Assembly: GCA_944470555.2 (NCBI GenBank)
Contig: OX104127.1
Location: forward strand, 135,054,786 to 135,118,785
Origin: Heterobilharzia americana
Lineage: Eukaryota; Platyhelminthes; Trematoda; Strigeidida; Schistosomatidae
Direction: 5' to 3'
DNA length: 64,000 nucleotides
The position numbers and the translations under genes were made by a program. A model generated the notes under the pieces. It ran no database searches. It was not told the origin of the DNA and worked only from the letters and a program-made list of their open reading frames with translations. This document shows, one piece after another, positions 1 to 13,190 of the stretch (position 1 is the first letter of the stretch; every line of letters begins with the position of its first letter).

Positions 1-1604
1 AACATTAGGAAAGCGAACAAAGAGAGGCTTTTCAATCAACAAAATGTGGTTGTATACTGGGTACACAGAGGCACGACCACCATTACACACAGTCCTCACA
101 AGAACAATTTTCGCCTTCTGTTTATTACACATATACCTTGAACAAAACCCTGTTTGTGATAAACATTTATAATATCAGCATCTTTGTTTGTAATGGGTTT
201 ATTGCCAGTAACAGATCCATCAATGTTGCTAAATATGTAAACAAATATTCCTACTGGTCACCACTGTCCTCAGAGATCGGTTATTGGATGACCTGTAACA
301 ACTATCTCTTTCCATCTCTTATTTGACTTCTAAACCAGTGGTGACCCTTACATATATCAATTATTTTCAAACCTATTTATCCTCTGTTATATTTCAAATA
401 AATGCAAATGACATGTAGGTGACCAGATTGCTCAAGCTATACTAATGGGAAAAATCACACTTTCCTGATAAACTACGTCTTCTTATTGTTTGTGGAAATT
501 TCGGGATGATTAGAATACTTTCTGTCCTTTCAAGATACTAAGAGATACTCAGTAACTTCTCATCATCCACGCTTCCTTCGAAGAAAATCTATTCGACAAT
601 CAGAAACATATCAGTAATTCGAGCTTACAGACAAATTCGGATCACTTCAGCATGAAAATGCACACTGTAACTGATATCAGCCTGAATATATAAAATATGA
701 GGTCCAGGAAGACTGAATTGCTTAACCGGTCCTAGCATACACCTGTTGTATAAAGCAGCGTATAACCATTACCCTAAAACTGTTTACTAAACCTACCACA
801 GCTACTTTGCCAACTGTGTTGATAAGTTCGTGAAGAATTAGCAAACGAATAAAGAAAACCCGTCACGATTAACATTTAAGGAAGCATGATAGTCACAAGT
901 ATCAAATATTGGTCACTGCACTAGTTAGACTGAGGGTGACAAATGATGAACAGGAGGCCGGCACAACTGAAGGCTGTTCATAGTGGAACATGTGGACCAA
1001 TCTGATTCTGTGACAGGATATTCCATTGTAGTACAGCAAACTGATCTCAGTTACACAGCTGAATTCAGTCCTGTGCTTATTTTGACTTCACGAAAGCAAG
1101 CTTAAATTACTTTAAGTTCTTAATTTTTAATTGGGAGATTTTTTCATTATTTTCCTTCCTGCCAATGAAAGGTGAAAAAAATTGCTACTAATAATTTATC
1201 TGAATATTAGCCTGTTGATAAGATTACGCAAATACCCAGCGGCTCCAACACCACCCACTTTTCGATTGCTCTAGCACTAGTTGAAGGAAATGGAAAGGTG
1301 GTTAGTGTAAGGGGTGGCACCGTAGGACGAAGGACAGCTGAGTCACGTTAGCATCTGTAAGTGCATTATGACTCTCTGGGTTGCGTTAAACAACTCAGTA
1401 GCTTAAGGAGATGGTGGATATGGCTGAAAATTAAAACAAGCAGCAATTATGCCATAGTTTTCATGTTTCTTCATCTTCTTAATTTTGCTTTACCTGAAAC
1501 GAAGCAAAGCAGTGGAGCCTCACTGTCTGCCACAAGAATTTTTTAAGTATAATGGCAAGGAATTATTTTGTAAACTAACCAAGGTATTAGAGAGTGTATG
1601 AGGA
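1..1604. other. Unassigned AT-rich DNA
   Basis: No exon, RNA gene or mobile element was recognised. The few short open frames lack family motifs and are full of low-complexity residues. It may be intron or 5' flank of the Musashi-like gene. RRM1 of that gene was looked for here and not found. Confidence 0.4.
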
Positions 1605-3045
1605 CCATAGGTTGTTTCAGTAGACTGGTCTACTTTACCGATCATTCCAGTTAGTAGAAAGGAAGAGGCCTTCGCGTGACAACTATAAGATAATTTGTTT
1701 GACTGATGGTGTCTAACATCCTCGGGTACACAGATATCCGACGAATAACTTGAGCCGGAAAATAACAAACTTGGGAAAACGATGCAGGTATCAGACCCGA
1801 ATCAGGGTGTGTCAACGAGATTTTTACCTTTCAACAGGTTTCGGAACAAGTGCATGTCTGGCAGTGGTCGACACATGTAATGTTCCTTCACTTAAAAGCA
1901 CAATTTGGTTGTGCCGGCTGAGAGATGTTATGATAGTGTCTGACTGTGAATGTAATATCAATCGAGCACATAAAATCAATAAGAGCTGGTTGCTGAAACT
2001 TGCTTAGCTGTATGGGGTATATGGAGAGTTTCTTATTAATTTATAACAACTAGTAGTGTCTTCCAGAGGTGGCGGCTGTAACCGTTCTTGTTCAATCCCG
2101 ATTTAGATGCAATAATGGTTATAATCCTAGGTGCATCTGACTTCACACGGATTGATTTATTCCTTTAAGAGAATCTCGGTGACCTGAATTACGCGTATGA
2201 TGTTATCCTGGTAGGTGAAGCTGCTGGCGAAATGCGGGGTCTTCTAAAGGAGAAGTCTAATTCAATGCGGCCCAGTCTCTAATGTTGTTAAGCTGAAAGA
2301 CAAGGCAGTTAGAAGAAGAAAATTTGGTGACATTACAGGTTTTTACCGTAGGTGTCTTCATAACATTGTTCATACGTGGTTGAATCACTGTTCCAGCATG
2401 TCGACGTTAGGCGGGCAATAATAGACAGGGAAGGAAAGGAGCTTGATAAGGTTGTGAACCTTTACTGACTTAAGTGGCCTAGATATGTATTGGGCATGTC
2501 CAGACAGCACCAACCTGAACGTGCAGTAGTAGTGGGGGTTGAATCGGGTTGTAAGACTGCTCAGGATGGCCAAATCAAAATGCAGAATCAATCTTTTTAG
2601 TCTGTGACTGTTGGTCCGAACCGTGTAAGGAGTTGACGACTGCTTATATGGGTTTCTCAAGACCATTGGAGTCAACAATTATACACTTTCGGCGACAGCT
2701 GAAAATCAATCGGAATATTGCAGATGTATTCACATTTTGACGTCTTCTGAAGCATGAATATTTTGACTATCCCTTTATCTTCAAATTGTTTTCCTTCCCA
2801 TACACCTTTGTCTACTTTGATATCAGCCTTATTGTGTTCACTTATTTTTTCACGCTGCTGTGAAGTGTGGCAACTTGAACGGTTGCACTTGTGTGTGAGG
2901 CTGTACGTTGGTTTAGCTTGTCTCTACAATGAATATGACGGTGGACATTTTGTACTAAGTTTGTGTTCTAATCATTATTATTGTCATTACTATGCAGGGT
3001 TACAACCTACTACAAAAGGCAACTAGATAGGGAGAAACAGTAACC
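1605..3045 (+). mobile_element. Decayed CR1/jockey-like LINE, RT and 3' end
   Basis: Non-LTR retrotransposon fragment with many stops and frameshifts. Near 1620-1665 a frame reads TDWSTLPIIPVSRKE, close to the segment before the RT palm in schistosome endonuclease-RT LINEs. At about 1800-1905 another reads GCVNEIFTFQQVSEQVHVW, matching the conserved block usually read as GCIDQIFTLRQVLEHRH. The later part, around 2400-2700, corresponds to the C-terminal region and 3' UTR. The same 3' segment (about 2750-2890) recurs at about 50080-50210 in the second copy of this family. The RT catalytic motifs are not readable, so it is inactive. The clade is inferred from remembered motifs; an RTE-type relative cannot be excluded. 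Confidence 0.65.
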
Positions 3046-3369
3046 AATGTATTCTTGTATTTCTAGCTAAACCACATGAATAGATTGTTTTGTGAACGCC
3101 ATCTATGGATTCAATTAAAACATAACAGTACTGTATTACTGCTTAATTTTTGTAGAATAGCTTTTAGGTTTTTTGCAAGGTGAAAAAGTTGACTTTTACA
3201 CTGCTTTAGATAATTACTAATATTACCAATTCACTTACCGGCCACTTTTTACTTAATTTCTCAATGAATGACCTGAGACAATTAACGACAAAAAAGAGAA
3301 TAGATCCATCACAACGGTTATAGATATGAAACATTATTACTCAGTAAAAGAGCCTGTTATTAGAGTATG

Positions 3370-3520
3370 GACGTGGACATCAGAGCTGTCTGTGACTACA
3401 TCACTGTATGGTCACTAGTTCGAATGCCGCCGCGGTCCAAATTGTCATTTCACCTTCAATCATCACCGAGTGTCAATATAAGTTTGCCAAACCACGACTA
3501 TTTCAGATAGTCAAAATGAT
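3370..3520 (+). repeat. Group A tRNA-derived SINE fragment
   Basis: A tRNA-like B-box (GTTCGAATGCC, 3418-3428) is followed by the body shared with other group A copies: a CATTTCACCTTCAATCATC segment, then a CCAAACCACGACTATTTCAG segment. The A-box half is degenerate. Likely a remnant of a pol III-type SINE; related copies lie at 8630, 12840, 16388, 19290 and 42595. Confidence 0.6.
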
Positions 3521-4164
3521 AATCATGCAAATTTATCTATAGGTGAAAACTTCAAAGAATTATAAGCGTTTGTTTAACTTATGAAAAACATTCAACGCTT
3601 TCCCATATCTCTAAGAAGTGAATAAATGCGCTGATTATAGAAAGAATATTGGTACTGAATACTAAAACTACTTAGAACTAATTAGCAAAATGGTCACTCT
3701 ACTGTATATTTTGAAGAGATAAAGGGAGGCAAGACTGATAGACTAAAATAAATGTAACATCCTATCTTTCAAATTCTCAAACTCAGAACAGTTTTCAATC
3801 TACATTAGGTTAAACCTACAAATTACCCCCCCCCATGTCTTGTTCACTAATGATGACTGTCATCACTAGAGTTCATTGGATGTGGACTGGTGAGATATAG
3901 AACATACACAACTCATTTCATGGAATCCTAAGATATTAAAAAAGGTTTGTGAAAAACTTTAATTCACAGATTTCCAAAGCAAATGTTTGTACTCTCAATC
4001 AATCTTGAATTCAGGGAATATGCTTGCTTCGATTAGCTTGTCGGATTTCATCATTTTGTATATTCTTGGATTATTTAAAGGCAACTGATCTCGCTTCGTC
4101 GAACTTATAAACCAGGGTGCAGTGCTATTTTAATTTGTTCCCTGACTTCGTACTTGCTTACATA

Positions 4165-4250
4165 CTCTATGTCTTTGTCGAATCCTGCTGCTGCTCAGAA
4201 TTTCATTTCACCTTCACTCATCAAACAGTACAAATATACAATCATCTAAT
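4165..4250 (+). repeat. Group A SINE body fragment
   Basis: A short piece starts in a B-box-like GTCGAATCC and runs into the TTTCATTTCACCTTCACTC body of group A SINEs. Both ends are truncated. Confidence 0.45.
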
Positions 4251-5654
4251 CGTAGGCCCAATTAATTTTAAGTATATTCTTTTCAGTCTGCTTAACAGCA
4301 ACAGCTGATAATATCAACACTAACTGATGTGTATGTGTAGTTTATGTATTCATGCATAAACCGTAAGTCCACAGGTTAGTCTAACATTCTACAAGATTGT
4401 AAAACAAAAGAAACAACCCAAAAAAAATCAACTGAAATACATTTTGACTAATATGTTGTATTGATTTCATATGAAAGGGGAGCGGAAAAGAAGAACAATG
4501 ACAAACGAAGTGTTTACCCTGTGAATAAATCATCAAATACCTTGAACGTATATTTTAGTTGTATTTTCTCTGCATTGCTTCGAAAAGTCCAGACTAAACA
4601 TTCAATAAACGATGTGGAAATAATATTTATTTATCTAATGATATTAATAGTTCGTTTTCTTTTTATAAAATGATAAGGATTAGACAATTTGCCAAGAAGA
4701 GGAAGCAGAAATATATTTGTTTTTAAATGATATTTATGAAACATGTTAAGTGGTTGATTCCTCTGTTTTATGAGTTGTATGATAATACTCACCAACTGCA
4801 TTCGATCAAACAACTGTCAGAGTGGCCATGCTGTTGTATATCAGCTGAAAGTGGTGGTCAGAAGAACTTCTATTCAGTGTTAGGTGCTAAAAACCAGTTG
4901 GTAGGAAGCTCTGCATCACCTAGTTTCCGTGTTTTTGGCTCTTATTAACAAGGCATACCTGCGACCATGCAGAAACTAACAAAACTTACGTCAGAAACTT
5001 CATCACTGAGCCATTCAGACAACGACTGACTCCTTAAAAGGGTGGTATTTGACGGGCTGGGTTACAATTAACCTAAAATTAACCTTCATACTACCATATG
5101 TGTCAATAGAACAAAATTCAAGACTTTCACAGGAATTCTGAGCATTCATTACTAACCAAAAACGTTTACTTCGTTAAATCTCAGTTACGTGCAAGCTAGT
5201 GTGAGAAACTAAGTAAACGGTTCCACTTCAGGAAACTTTCGAACTCTACCTGTACTAGTACCTTATCCAAAAGCCAACATTACTTCTATAAAAAGAACTC
5301 AAGAAGAGAAACCTAAGAAGTCTACTTTCTTGCTTTTGAATAAAAACGGTTGACAATTTTAGATGATTCAAATATTCAAAGCCTTGGTGTTTGAAGTACT
5401 TAGAAAAGAACTCACATGAGTAACAACCTTATTATACCAGTATCTGTTGATTAAAACTGTTGCATGTAGTCATACTAGGTTTAAAACGTTTATAAATTCT
5501 CTCTTTTATTTATTTGATGCAATGAAATGATAGTCAAAATATTTGACTTCCAGCACAGTTGATTTTAATACAGTTAACATCCCCTGTTATCAGGCTACTG
5601 ATTCACTAACCGTCAAACTATATCATAGGTTTACTACTATTGTTATGATACTTG

Positions 5655-5830
5655 CAATTTCCTGTCGCTATAGAGGGCCGATATGCTCAACAACTGATAC
5701 CTATTGCACAATAAGTAGCCATCATGCCTTACAGGCTAAATGGATAGCGCTCTTGCATTTATAGAAATGGATACTGGATTCGAGCCTCAGTGGGACTAAT
5801 ACCATCCACCGGGGTTCAGGTACATCAGAT
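5655..5830 (+). repeat. Group B (Sm-alpha-like) SINE head
   Basis: The tRNA-like part has an A-box-like GGCTAAATGGATAGCGC and a B-box-like GGATTCGAGCCTC, then a run ending near GGTACATCAG where the hammerhead would begin. The segment just upstream resembles the inverted body found at 6488 and 43450, so this too may be half of an inverted pair. No hammerhead core is readable. Confidence 0.5.
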
Positions 5831-6487
5831 TGTTCAAACCAACTGAAATTATCCAGCTGACTTGGACCAACTGCACTTTTCACGTTGACATTTATCAGAG
5901 TTAAGTAGTTTTAACTACCCGACCGTGAAGCTGAAAAGGTTTCATATTTTGACTAGAATTGATAATTATCATTTGTCAATCACTTCACACTACGAATACT
6001 AAGGAAGTAATCCTAGGAGTAGCTGAAATCATTATGTTTACAGTAAAGAGTTGAATGTTTATATCTAATGTGGTTTTTTACGATATATTTTGAGGTAAAT
6101 TCTGCTAGGTAAAATGTTTTAGTCTACAGCAAACTTCAAGAAAAAGAAAACTGAACTTGAGTGTCAACTGTGGAAGTGTTCTTCTAGTCTTGACTAAAAT
6201 TAAATATGCATTGAAATGAAAATGTACTGCTTCGAAGATGACATGAACAGAATATTGTAAATGAATGCAAAATAAACTGAAAGTAACAAAACTAGTTATT
6301 AAGACTTGGCACCATAAATTGATGTTGCAAGGAGAAAATTTTGTAAATATTTCAACTCAAGAAAGTATACAATCTTTTTAGTGGTGGTGCCAAATCTGGT
6401 AAAACATTTACTGAGATTAACACGCATACGGTTGAGTTCTCAAACAAATCAGTAGATGGTCAGTATATTTAAATATCCACTAAGTAG

Positions 6488-6995
6488 TTGTATGATACTT
6501 GTAGTTTCCGGTTGCTTAATAGGGTCGAACTGCTCTAACTCTGTTGCCAGTTGGTCCCCTATGTGGTTATCTCATACTGACGGATATTCGTGATGTTGGA
6601 TTCATCTTGATAACTTGCGGTGGAGTCCTGAGAGCGCCTTTCGTCCTAGTTAGGAATCACTTTTCAGCTGGACCTCCCTGCATCCCTGCAAGTGATGTTA
6701 TTCCCACTGAGACTCGGACCCATTACCCATCGCTTCAAACGCCAAGGCGTTAATCACTAGATTCTGTCTAGCCAGAGGAAATTACAAGTCTCAAACAACA
6801 ACTGATGCCGTTTGCACAACAGATGACTCTCAGACCTCAGTGGCCTAGTGCATAACGCTTTGCAGTTTGATGTGATAGGTACTTGGTTCGACTCTGAGTG
6901 GAGACAAAACTCATTAGGGTGTGAGTACATCCAGCTGACAATTAGATCAGAAATAGGACGGAAGGCGCATCCTTGATTCTACTGCTAGTCATCAA
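6488..6995. repeat. Group B hammerhead SINE, inverted pair
   Basis: The left half reads on the - strand: body, then a hammerhead-like core at about 6595-6670 with GAAA kept but the first box changed to CTGAAAA, then a tRNA-like part. The right half reads on the + strand: a tRNA-like part at about 6840-6905 (GGCCTAGTGCATAACGC, GGTTCGACTCTG), then a hammerhead-like segment at 6926-6985. There CTGA is kept but the rest of the core is changed. Both ribozymes look dead. Confidence 0.6.
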
Positions 6996-8397
6996 GATGA
7001 ATATAGACAATAAATTAGATTATTTTTTAGTTGGTCGTCTTGGAAATGTCTTTCAAAGAGAAAAGTGCAAAGTATTTATTAGATTCTATGAGGAGCTTCA
7101 ATATACATACCTTCTGCTCACAGTACTAATGTTAGATCATGTCTTTGATATTGTTACGTAACAAACACGTGAGTAGACACTGGCTGTGTATGGTTATTCA
7201 CATTGTATTCTAAGTTGTCAACTGAAAACCTACTTATGCTCAGAACTTTTATGAAATGATGAAAAACGATGGAGCATCTTTTTTCTTCACTCCAGTGTAA
7301 GCTTGTTTAGATATACGGAATAATGAAAATATCGAGGGTTGATTAGCGCACTTATCATTTTGGTACTCCTTTGATTTTCACTGTAAATTTATGAGAATGA
7401 GATTTCCTGTAAATGGTTGAATTTCTTTTCGTTGCCGCACAACAGTTGTCTGCATTCCTAACCTTTTATGTGCGAATCGCATGGACAATGGTAGAGAAGT
7501 CTAACTAGGCAATTAACCAGATTTATAGGGAAAATCAATGAACGGCGGAATACTTAAAAGCGTTTTTACCATGAAAAGAATCTGAACTAGACAGCAAGTG
7601 AAGATTTGGAAATATTAGATAGCTGTTGTTCGTATGACCATTTGTCAGTGATAGAACTGTAAAGAAGTTTCCTATGTTGTAATAATCCCTATTTTTACTG
7701 TCATTACTTCTTTTCCGTAGTCTCTGTCGAAAATGTGATGGAAAGTTTGTATGGAGCTACCTAAGGTTATATGTTTTCCCTTCCATTGTGAAAAAAGAGA
7801 ATAATTAGCATCCAATGTCAGATAAGTGATATTTGATGATTGGACTATTCATACCACTGACTGATTGTTTTTTCATATCTGATGCTGACAGCAAATCCAG
7901 ACGTTAACTCTTTAAGAATCTTCCCTGAAATCATGTAGATGAAAAATGTCAAAATTATCATGCACACATTTAAACTTCAATTCTCTCAGTTGATGTGTAC
8001 ATATGACATAAAACATCTCGACACTTATGAAATGTCTACAATCCAATTACCTTGAAAGTGAAGCAAAACAAGATGGAGAAAGGATAGATAGATAGGAAGG
8101 GAGAGAGAAAAAATGGAGAGTAAAATCAATAGGCTTCATTATAAATACAAGATTTTCTTTGAATGGCTACTACAGAGACTACTGGAATGCAAATATATTC
8201 ATTGGTTGATATTTAACTAGTTTTCTTCTCCTTCTGCTAATTCCTTAGTATTCATTCGATATACTTTGATTTGACTATGAACTACTCAGTTCAGGTTTCG
8301 AGTGAATGGTTAGCTGAAAGCAGATTCAGTGCTATATAATTAGGTCTCTTTACTTAACCCTTTTCTTTCTGTATTATTCTTGACCTCAATGTTCATG

Positions 8398-8398
<1 letters not shown>
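6996..8398. other. Unassigned DNA
   Basis: AT-rich, non-coding by eye. It contains a small GATA/GAGA-rich stretch at about 8080-8112. No element recognised. Confidence 0.35.

Positions 8399-8462
<64 letters not shown>
8399..8462. repeat. (TA)n microsatellite
   Basis: About 32 perfect TA units. Common slippage repeat; array length in an assembly is unreliable. Confidence 0.95.
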
Positions 8463-8465
<3 letters not shown>

Positions 8466-8546
8466 ATTCGTAAAAATCAACTGGTTACAAATTGGTTTGC
8501 TATTCTTTTCTACTATTCCTTCTTTTTATGATATCAGCCAAAATTT

Positions 8547-8945
8547 GAATCATTTTGACTATCTGAGATAACCATAGTTCGGCAGACATAATAATACTGG
8601 GTGATGATCAAGGGTGAAATGGAAATGTGGTCAGCAGTCAGGTCTTTTAGCTTATTGGTTAGAACACCGAATCGGAAACCCAGTGGTCACTGGTTCGAGT
8701 CCTGCCGTTGCCGAGATTTTCACTTCACCTTCGATTCTTACCCAGTATCACTTCTGGTCGGCCAAATCATGGCTATACTACTTAATCAGACTTATAATCA
8801 CTATGATGCTCTCCTCTCCAAGTAGATTTGATTGGGATGACTGTATGTGCAGATGGAGTACGGTCAAGGGCCAGTAACTCGTCACAAATTCAATTAGCTG
8901 TCGGGCAAAGTCTTGGTGACTGAAGTGAAATAAAAATCTTTTCAG
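8547..8945. repeat. Group A SINE with inverted tail at its head
   Basis: 8547-8628 matches the group A body on the - strand. From about 8630 a full unit runs on the + strand: a tRNA-like part with B-box GGTTCGAGTCC near 8694, then the body and the segment around 8830-8940 that precedes the next tRNA-like head. The open frames across it are incidental. Confidence 0.6.
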
Positions 8946-9075
8946 CTATCGGTTCTTGTAGTTCAGTTGGCAGAGCACTGAACCTGGAAACCCGATGGTC
9001 GCGGATTTCAACCCAACATGTGCCAAGAAATTAAATCCACAATAATTTTCAGTAAACTTTTAGTTGTTCACCAGT
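8945..9075 (+). repeat. Second group A SINE head, tandem with the previous unit
   Basis: A good A-box-like stretch (TAGTTCAGTTGGCAGAGCAC, about 8959-8978) precedes a degenerate B-box near 9005. It follows directly on the unit at 8630, making a head-to-tail partial dimer with a spacing of about 320 bp. Confidence 0.55.
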
Positions 9076-10639
9076 CTGGGCCTTTGGTTTAAATAAGTGG
9101 TTCACACCTTATCTACAATCCTCAGTAATGATAATTTGAAAAATCAATAAGTTTCATTACTCACATACTAAATACTATCAAAAGCGTAAGAGATAAGCTT
9201 TCACTTAACTGTCTACGATTGTAATACGATTTGTCTTGTCTAAATAAAACTGAAGCACTTGGGATGCAGTAGCCTAGTTAAGTACATTCCAATTTCAATC
9301 TGCTTTTGCATTCAGTCATACTTGATACAAAAGCTGAATATTCTTCATTTCGTAATTGATCACCATGCAACCTTGTTTAGCTAACAAAAAGTTGTTATAC
9401 AACAAAGCAATGCCATCACCTTATCTTTGATTTGCTTTTCTAGAAACTGTTACAGTTAAGTTAAAGTCAAGAGAATTATCTTAAGGCTTAGGAATATAGA
9501 GCATGGCTGAATAACTGAAATGATTGTAAATCAAGTATATTTGTGGGAAAATTAGCCTTTAGGTCACTCGTTGAATCCTAAAGTTGAGCTTATGTGCATT
9601 GTTTGATCCAAAATCTTTGTTAGAAAGCAATCATAAGTTTACTCCGGGAATGTAAAGCTGTTTACTTGTCTATGCCTCTGTGAAACAAAAAATTGATATC
9701 CATGTAAAATTATTGAATAAATAGGTAAATTATGGATTTTATGATTACATTAGTCAAATCCTTTTATTGCGCATCGACTTTTATCTGCATTCTGATATCA
9801 TTCTAATAATTTATTTCCGGTCATTGCGCCTTCTTTTTCTTGCGTTGACTCAGTCAATGCTAGGATCAACTGTCTTTTATAAGTGTGTATCACCCTTCAT
9901 ACAGATTGCGTGAGTAGTAGTAATTGGTAACATTGCTTGAAATAAATTCATCTTAAACTCCATCGACTAACCCTTCAACTAAATAACAAGTTATACTACT
10001 TTGAAATTATCATTCCACTGAATCCGGTATGGATCAACAAAAGATGAGGTTGAAAGCAGCAAGAATTGAAAATAAAATATGACGGTTTGAAATAAATGGT
10101 GTATCTTTCAGTGTGAAGTGAACTAAGATCAGTTCATACTCAATGTATTTTGAGTTTTCAGAAACGTTATAGAAGCTTATTTTTTAAGTTATCACTTTTT
10201 AGGTAGATTAGCCTAAGTAATCTCTATGATGAAATCCAGGCTAATATTTACATGAGTTGATACCAATATTGCTAATGTTCATTCTTATTAACGTGACGGA
10301 AGATAAAGAAAATTTATTTGGTTGGTCACTGAGGGATAATCCAACTCACATTATGTAGCTGTGTGATAATCGAATTCTACCAGTCGTTTTGCAGTGTGAT
10401 CATCAGGCTAGGAGGCTGAGATTTTAGTTGGATAAAGCCTTAGTTGGCAAGAAGCCTTCATCTAATTAACACATCTCTTAGTGCATCATACTGATAGTTC
10501 TCTTAGTTTGATGGCTACTTTATAAAATGGCCGACAGCATTCCATCAACACATAAAACCGGATATTATTAAATTGATTACCCCCAGTGACCGATCAATAT
10601 ATCTAACCCAGTCCTACAAGAAGTCAATGGTGACTCGAA
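9076..10639. other. Unassigned DNA
   Basis: AT-rich sequence with no recognised exon or element. Confidence 0.35.
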
Positions 10640-10790
10640 CACCTCAGAGGTAAAATCACCAAGTGACGTGAGTTTGAATCCCAGGCGAGACATCAGTCCC
10701 GTAGCGGTGCTCATGAGTGCTGAAAAGCATAAAACCTAGTTTAAGCAGGGCTTCCTGTCGATCTCTTCCATTCAACTAACCTTATTTAAC
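10640..10790 (+). repeat. Group D SINE with hammerhead-like core
   Basis: A tRNA-like B-box (GTTTGAATCCC, about 10672) is followed at 10709-10743 by a hammerhead-like arrangement. Stem II is GTGC/GCAT around TGAAAA, and stem III is ACCT/AGTT. The first box is changed (CTCATGA) and GAAA is AAAA, so this copy is probably inactive. The same layout recurs at 54472-54504 with better preserved boxes. Confidence 0.5.
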
Positions 10791-12578
10791 TGTGATAAAT
10801 GTCATGTTTAGATGAATCCTTTACAAACTATATGACAGTGCTGATTTAGATAATCTTATTTTGCTTTTTATCTTCTTATCTTGAGTATGCATTCATTCAC
10901 TGTCCTAACATGACCTAATCCAGTTAACTGATTCATACAGAAGTTTGAACGTTAATCAATTTGCTTGAATTATTTAATTAAAATCTGTTGAACAAGATTT
11001 TAATTTACAGGTAAATTTTGCTCACAATATTGATGTAATAAATAAGCATCTGAAAAACTGGATAATTGATTTGATAAGCTATGACTGATAGAACACCAAA
11101 GGTCATTCTTTTTCGTCATCTAAGTAGTAATAGTTTCATTGTGTACAGCTGTAGGCTGATCATAGATTAAACATATTCGACAATGTAAGACTCTGTTCAT
11201 TAGTATCTTTTGCGATAATCCTAATGCATTGTCTATTCCAAGTTTATACATCACGTATATTATGTATATATGTACTCAGACAGGAATAATTAACTATTTG
11301 ATAATACATTAACTTTGTAAATAACTCATATGTAGATAATCTATATTATATGAAAGAAGAATATCGTGAACGTCTAGGAATATTGTTTACCACTTTTTTG
11401 CTTACTTTATCTGTTTTTTTTTACCTTGCGAACTGAGTGGATCAATTCAGATGTCAGTGATTCACTGTAGAATAGTTTTTAAATAAATATAATCTCACAA
11501 TGTTCACTTATTTTCAAGATTACCAAGAAATATGTCATTATCCTGTCATATCATTTACTCTACGTTGAATTATTTCATTAATTTATCTGTTAAGTCATCA
11601 AACGAATAAGTTATGCGATGTTGATTTGTATTCTCTTTCAACCACTTTGATAAGTATCTCTTGATGAGTAAAGTCTGCGAGCTTTGTGGATTTTGAAACT
11701 TCGACTGTAATATTGCTATTTGTGATGAACTTTTTGTGACCCAAATAACCTACAGATCTTATATCCATTACTTTGTCAAAGAAATGTCAATTTTACATTT
11801 TACGTCTTACTTCTTTTCAACAATACATTTATTTGTTTTACTTCAATCTAAGTGGGAAAGTAAATATCCACTTTTGTCAATGCATACTGCCTTATGTAAA
11901 AGTAATCAAGACATAAGTTTGTAAATCATCCTATTCAACATGGAAAACTATTTAAGCCGATAATATTTACTCGGCATAAAATTGATTGAACTTGATGAAT
12001 AGATCATGTCAAGTTAGGGCTTAAGGCAACATAAAATATGGGTCGTTTTTCCTGATAATAACTTTCTCTAAGTCTGTTCATTTGAACACTGATGAAAATA
12101 TAAATTTAAATGTCTTTAGCTTTGAGATTTTTCCCAACGATTAGTCACGTACACATCAATTTTGATGGTAAACCAGAAGAAAGGCTTTTTACAAAGAACA
12201 ATATCAAAAGTTGACATCGAGTTGTGAAGATTAACAGTAATAAAACAACAAAATGATTTCAGCTTCAAGTGAATGATTCTTAAAATAGTTAGGCAAACAG
12301 TATATCTAGTTTTAACAAGTGTCTGAAAATCAGTTCTGTATGGTAAAGGGAAAACTAAAAACATCATGACCACACAGACTATAATAACAATAGTAATAAT
12401 GCTTTATACCACTTAGCAATAAAAACATGAAATGGAATCTAGAAATCAAATTCAATTCATTTCTGTAATGATCACAATATAGTAAGCTTTATAATCAGTC
12501 TGCAAAGTTTACATCAATGATACATGTTTTCTTTAGATATTATAAGGCTTATTTTATTTATTACTTCTCTTTTTGTAG
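10791..12578. other. Probable intron of the Musashi-like gene
   Basis: AT-rich sequence ending in a pyrimidine-rich tract and the TTTTGTAG acceptor at 12571-12578. No other exon recognised. Confidence 0.5.
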
Positions 12579-12671
12579 TTATCCACAAGAACTAAACGTG
12601 TATTTATTGGTGGGGTTGCAACTCAAACAACAAATGAAGAACTTAGTGAATACTTTAGTCAATTTGGAAAG
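12579..12671 (+). CDS. msi: Musashi-like RNA-binding protein, exon with first part of RRM2
   Basis: Encodes 31 residues, LSTRTKRVFIGG onward, ending QFGK. RTKRVFIGG matches the RTKKIFVGG that joins RRM1 to RRM2 in Musashi proteins, and VFIGGV is the RNP2 motif, which lies on a beta strand contacting RNA. Helix alpha-1 (TTNEELSEYFSQFG) follows. The exon begins in phase 0 after TTTTGTAG and ends in phase 0 at GTGAGT (12672). Musashi proteins bind UAG-containing sites in mRNA 3' UTRs and control translation in the cytoplasm. No in-window start codon belongs to it. RRM1 was not found, so this is an internal exon. It could be another member of the Musashi/Rbp6 group rather than Musashi itself. Confidence 0.93.
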
Positions 12672-12839
12672 GTGAGTAGTCATTTATTGATCATTTGTCA
12701 GTGAATACAATCAGTCCATAGTTTATTTAAAACCTGCTCTATGGATATGTGTATGTAAATCCAAATGAAAAACTGTTGTCTGGCAGATACAAAATGATTC
12801 TCGTGAAGAATAGTATATAAGGGTGAATTTTCAGGCAAT

Positions 12840-13190
12840 TAAAATATTATAGATACTGGTTTATGATAAGAGGTGAAGTGAAAACCTGGATAGCTGCAGT
12901 AATGAAATTGACGACCGTAGGATTTCTGGCCTGGTACCAACTGAACTACGAGATCTGACTACTGCTAGATCTTGAAAATACTTTAATCAACCAGACTGCC
13001 ATGTGAATTCATAACACGTTTCTCTCGCTTGATTGTACTCAATATGGCTTCCTGTTCAGGACTCTTCATCTGATTGAACTTAGCTGTGGCCCAAGTTTTT
13101 ATTTCACTTTCATTAATCACTCATTATCAGTGCAAGTCTACCAAACGATGGCTATGTCATACAGTCAGACTGATAAAGTGGTATAAAACA
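12840..13190. repeat. Group A SINE, inverted pair
   Basis: The left part (to about 13040) reads on the - strand and includes a tRNA-like head (reverse complement TCGTAGTTCAGTTGGTACC). The right part (from about 13070) reads on the + strand as the body, TTTATTTCACTTTCATTAATC and the CCAAACGATGGCTATG segment. Divergent and presumably inactive. Confidence 0.55.

Larger units (their letters stand above)
3046..5654. other. Unassigned DNA with SINE fragments
   Basis: AT-rich non-coding DNA. It holds two group A SINE fragments (3370-3520 and 4165-4250), annotated separately. No exon with family motifs was seen. Confidence 0.4.

Noticed and set aside
1..12578. Search for Musashi RRM1 exons upstream of the first RRM2 exon
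   Set aside because: No RNP1 or RNP2-like coding stretch with splice sites was found by eye; RRM1 is more likely outside the window.
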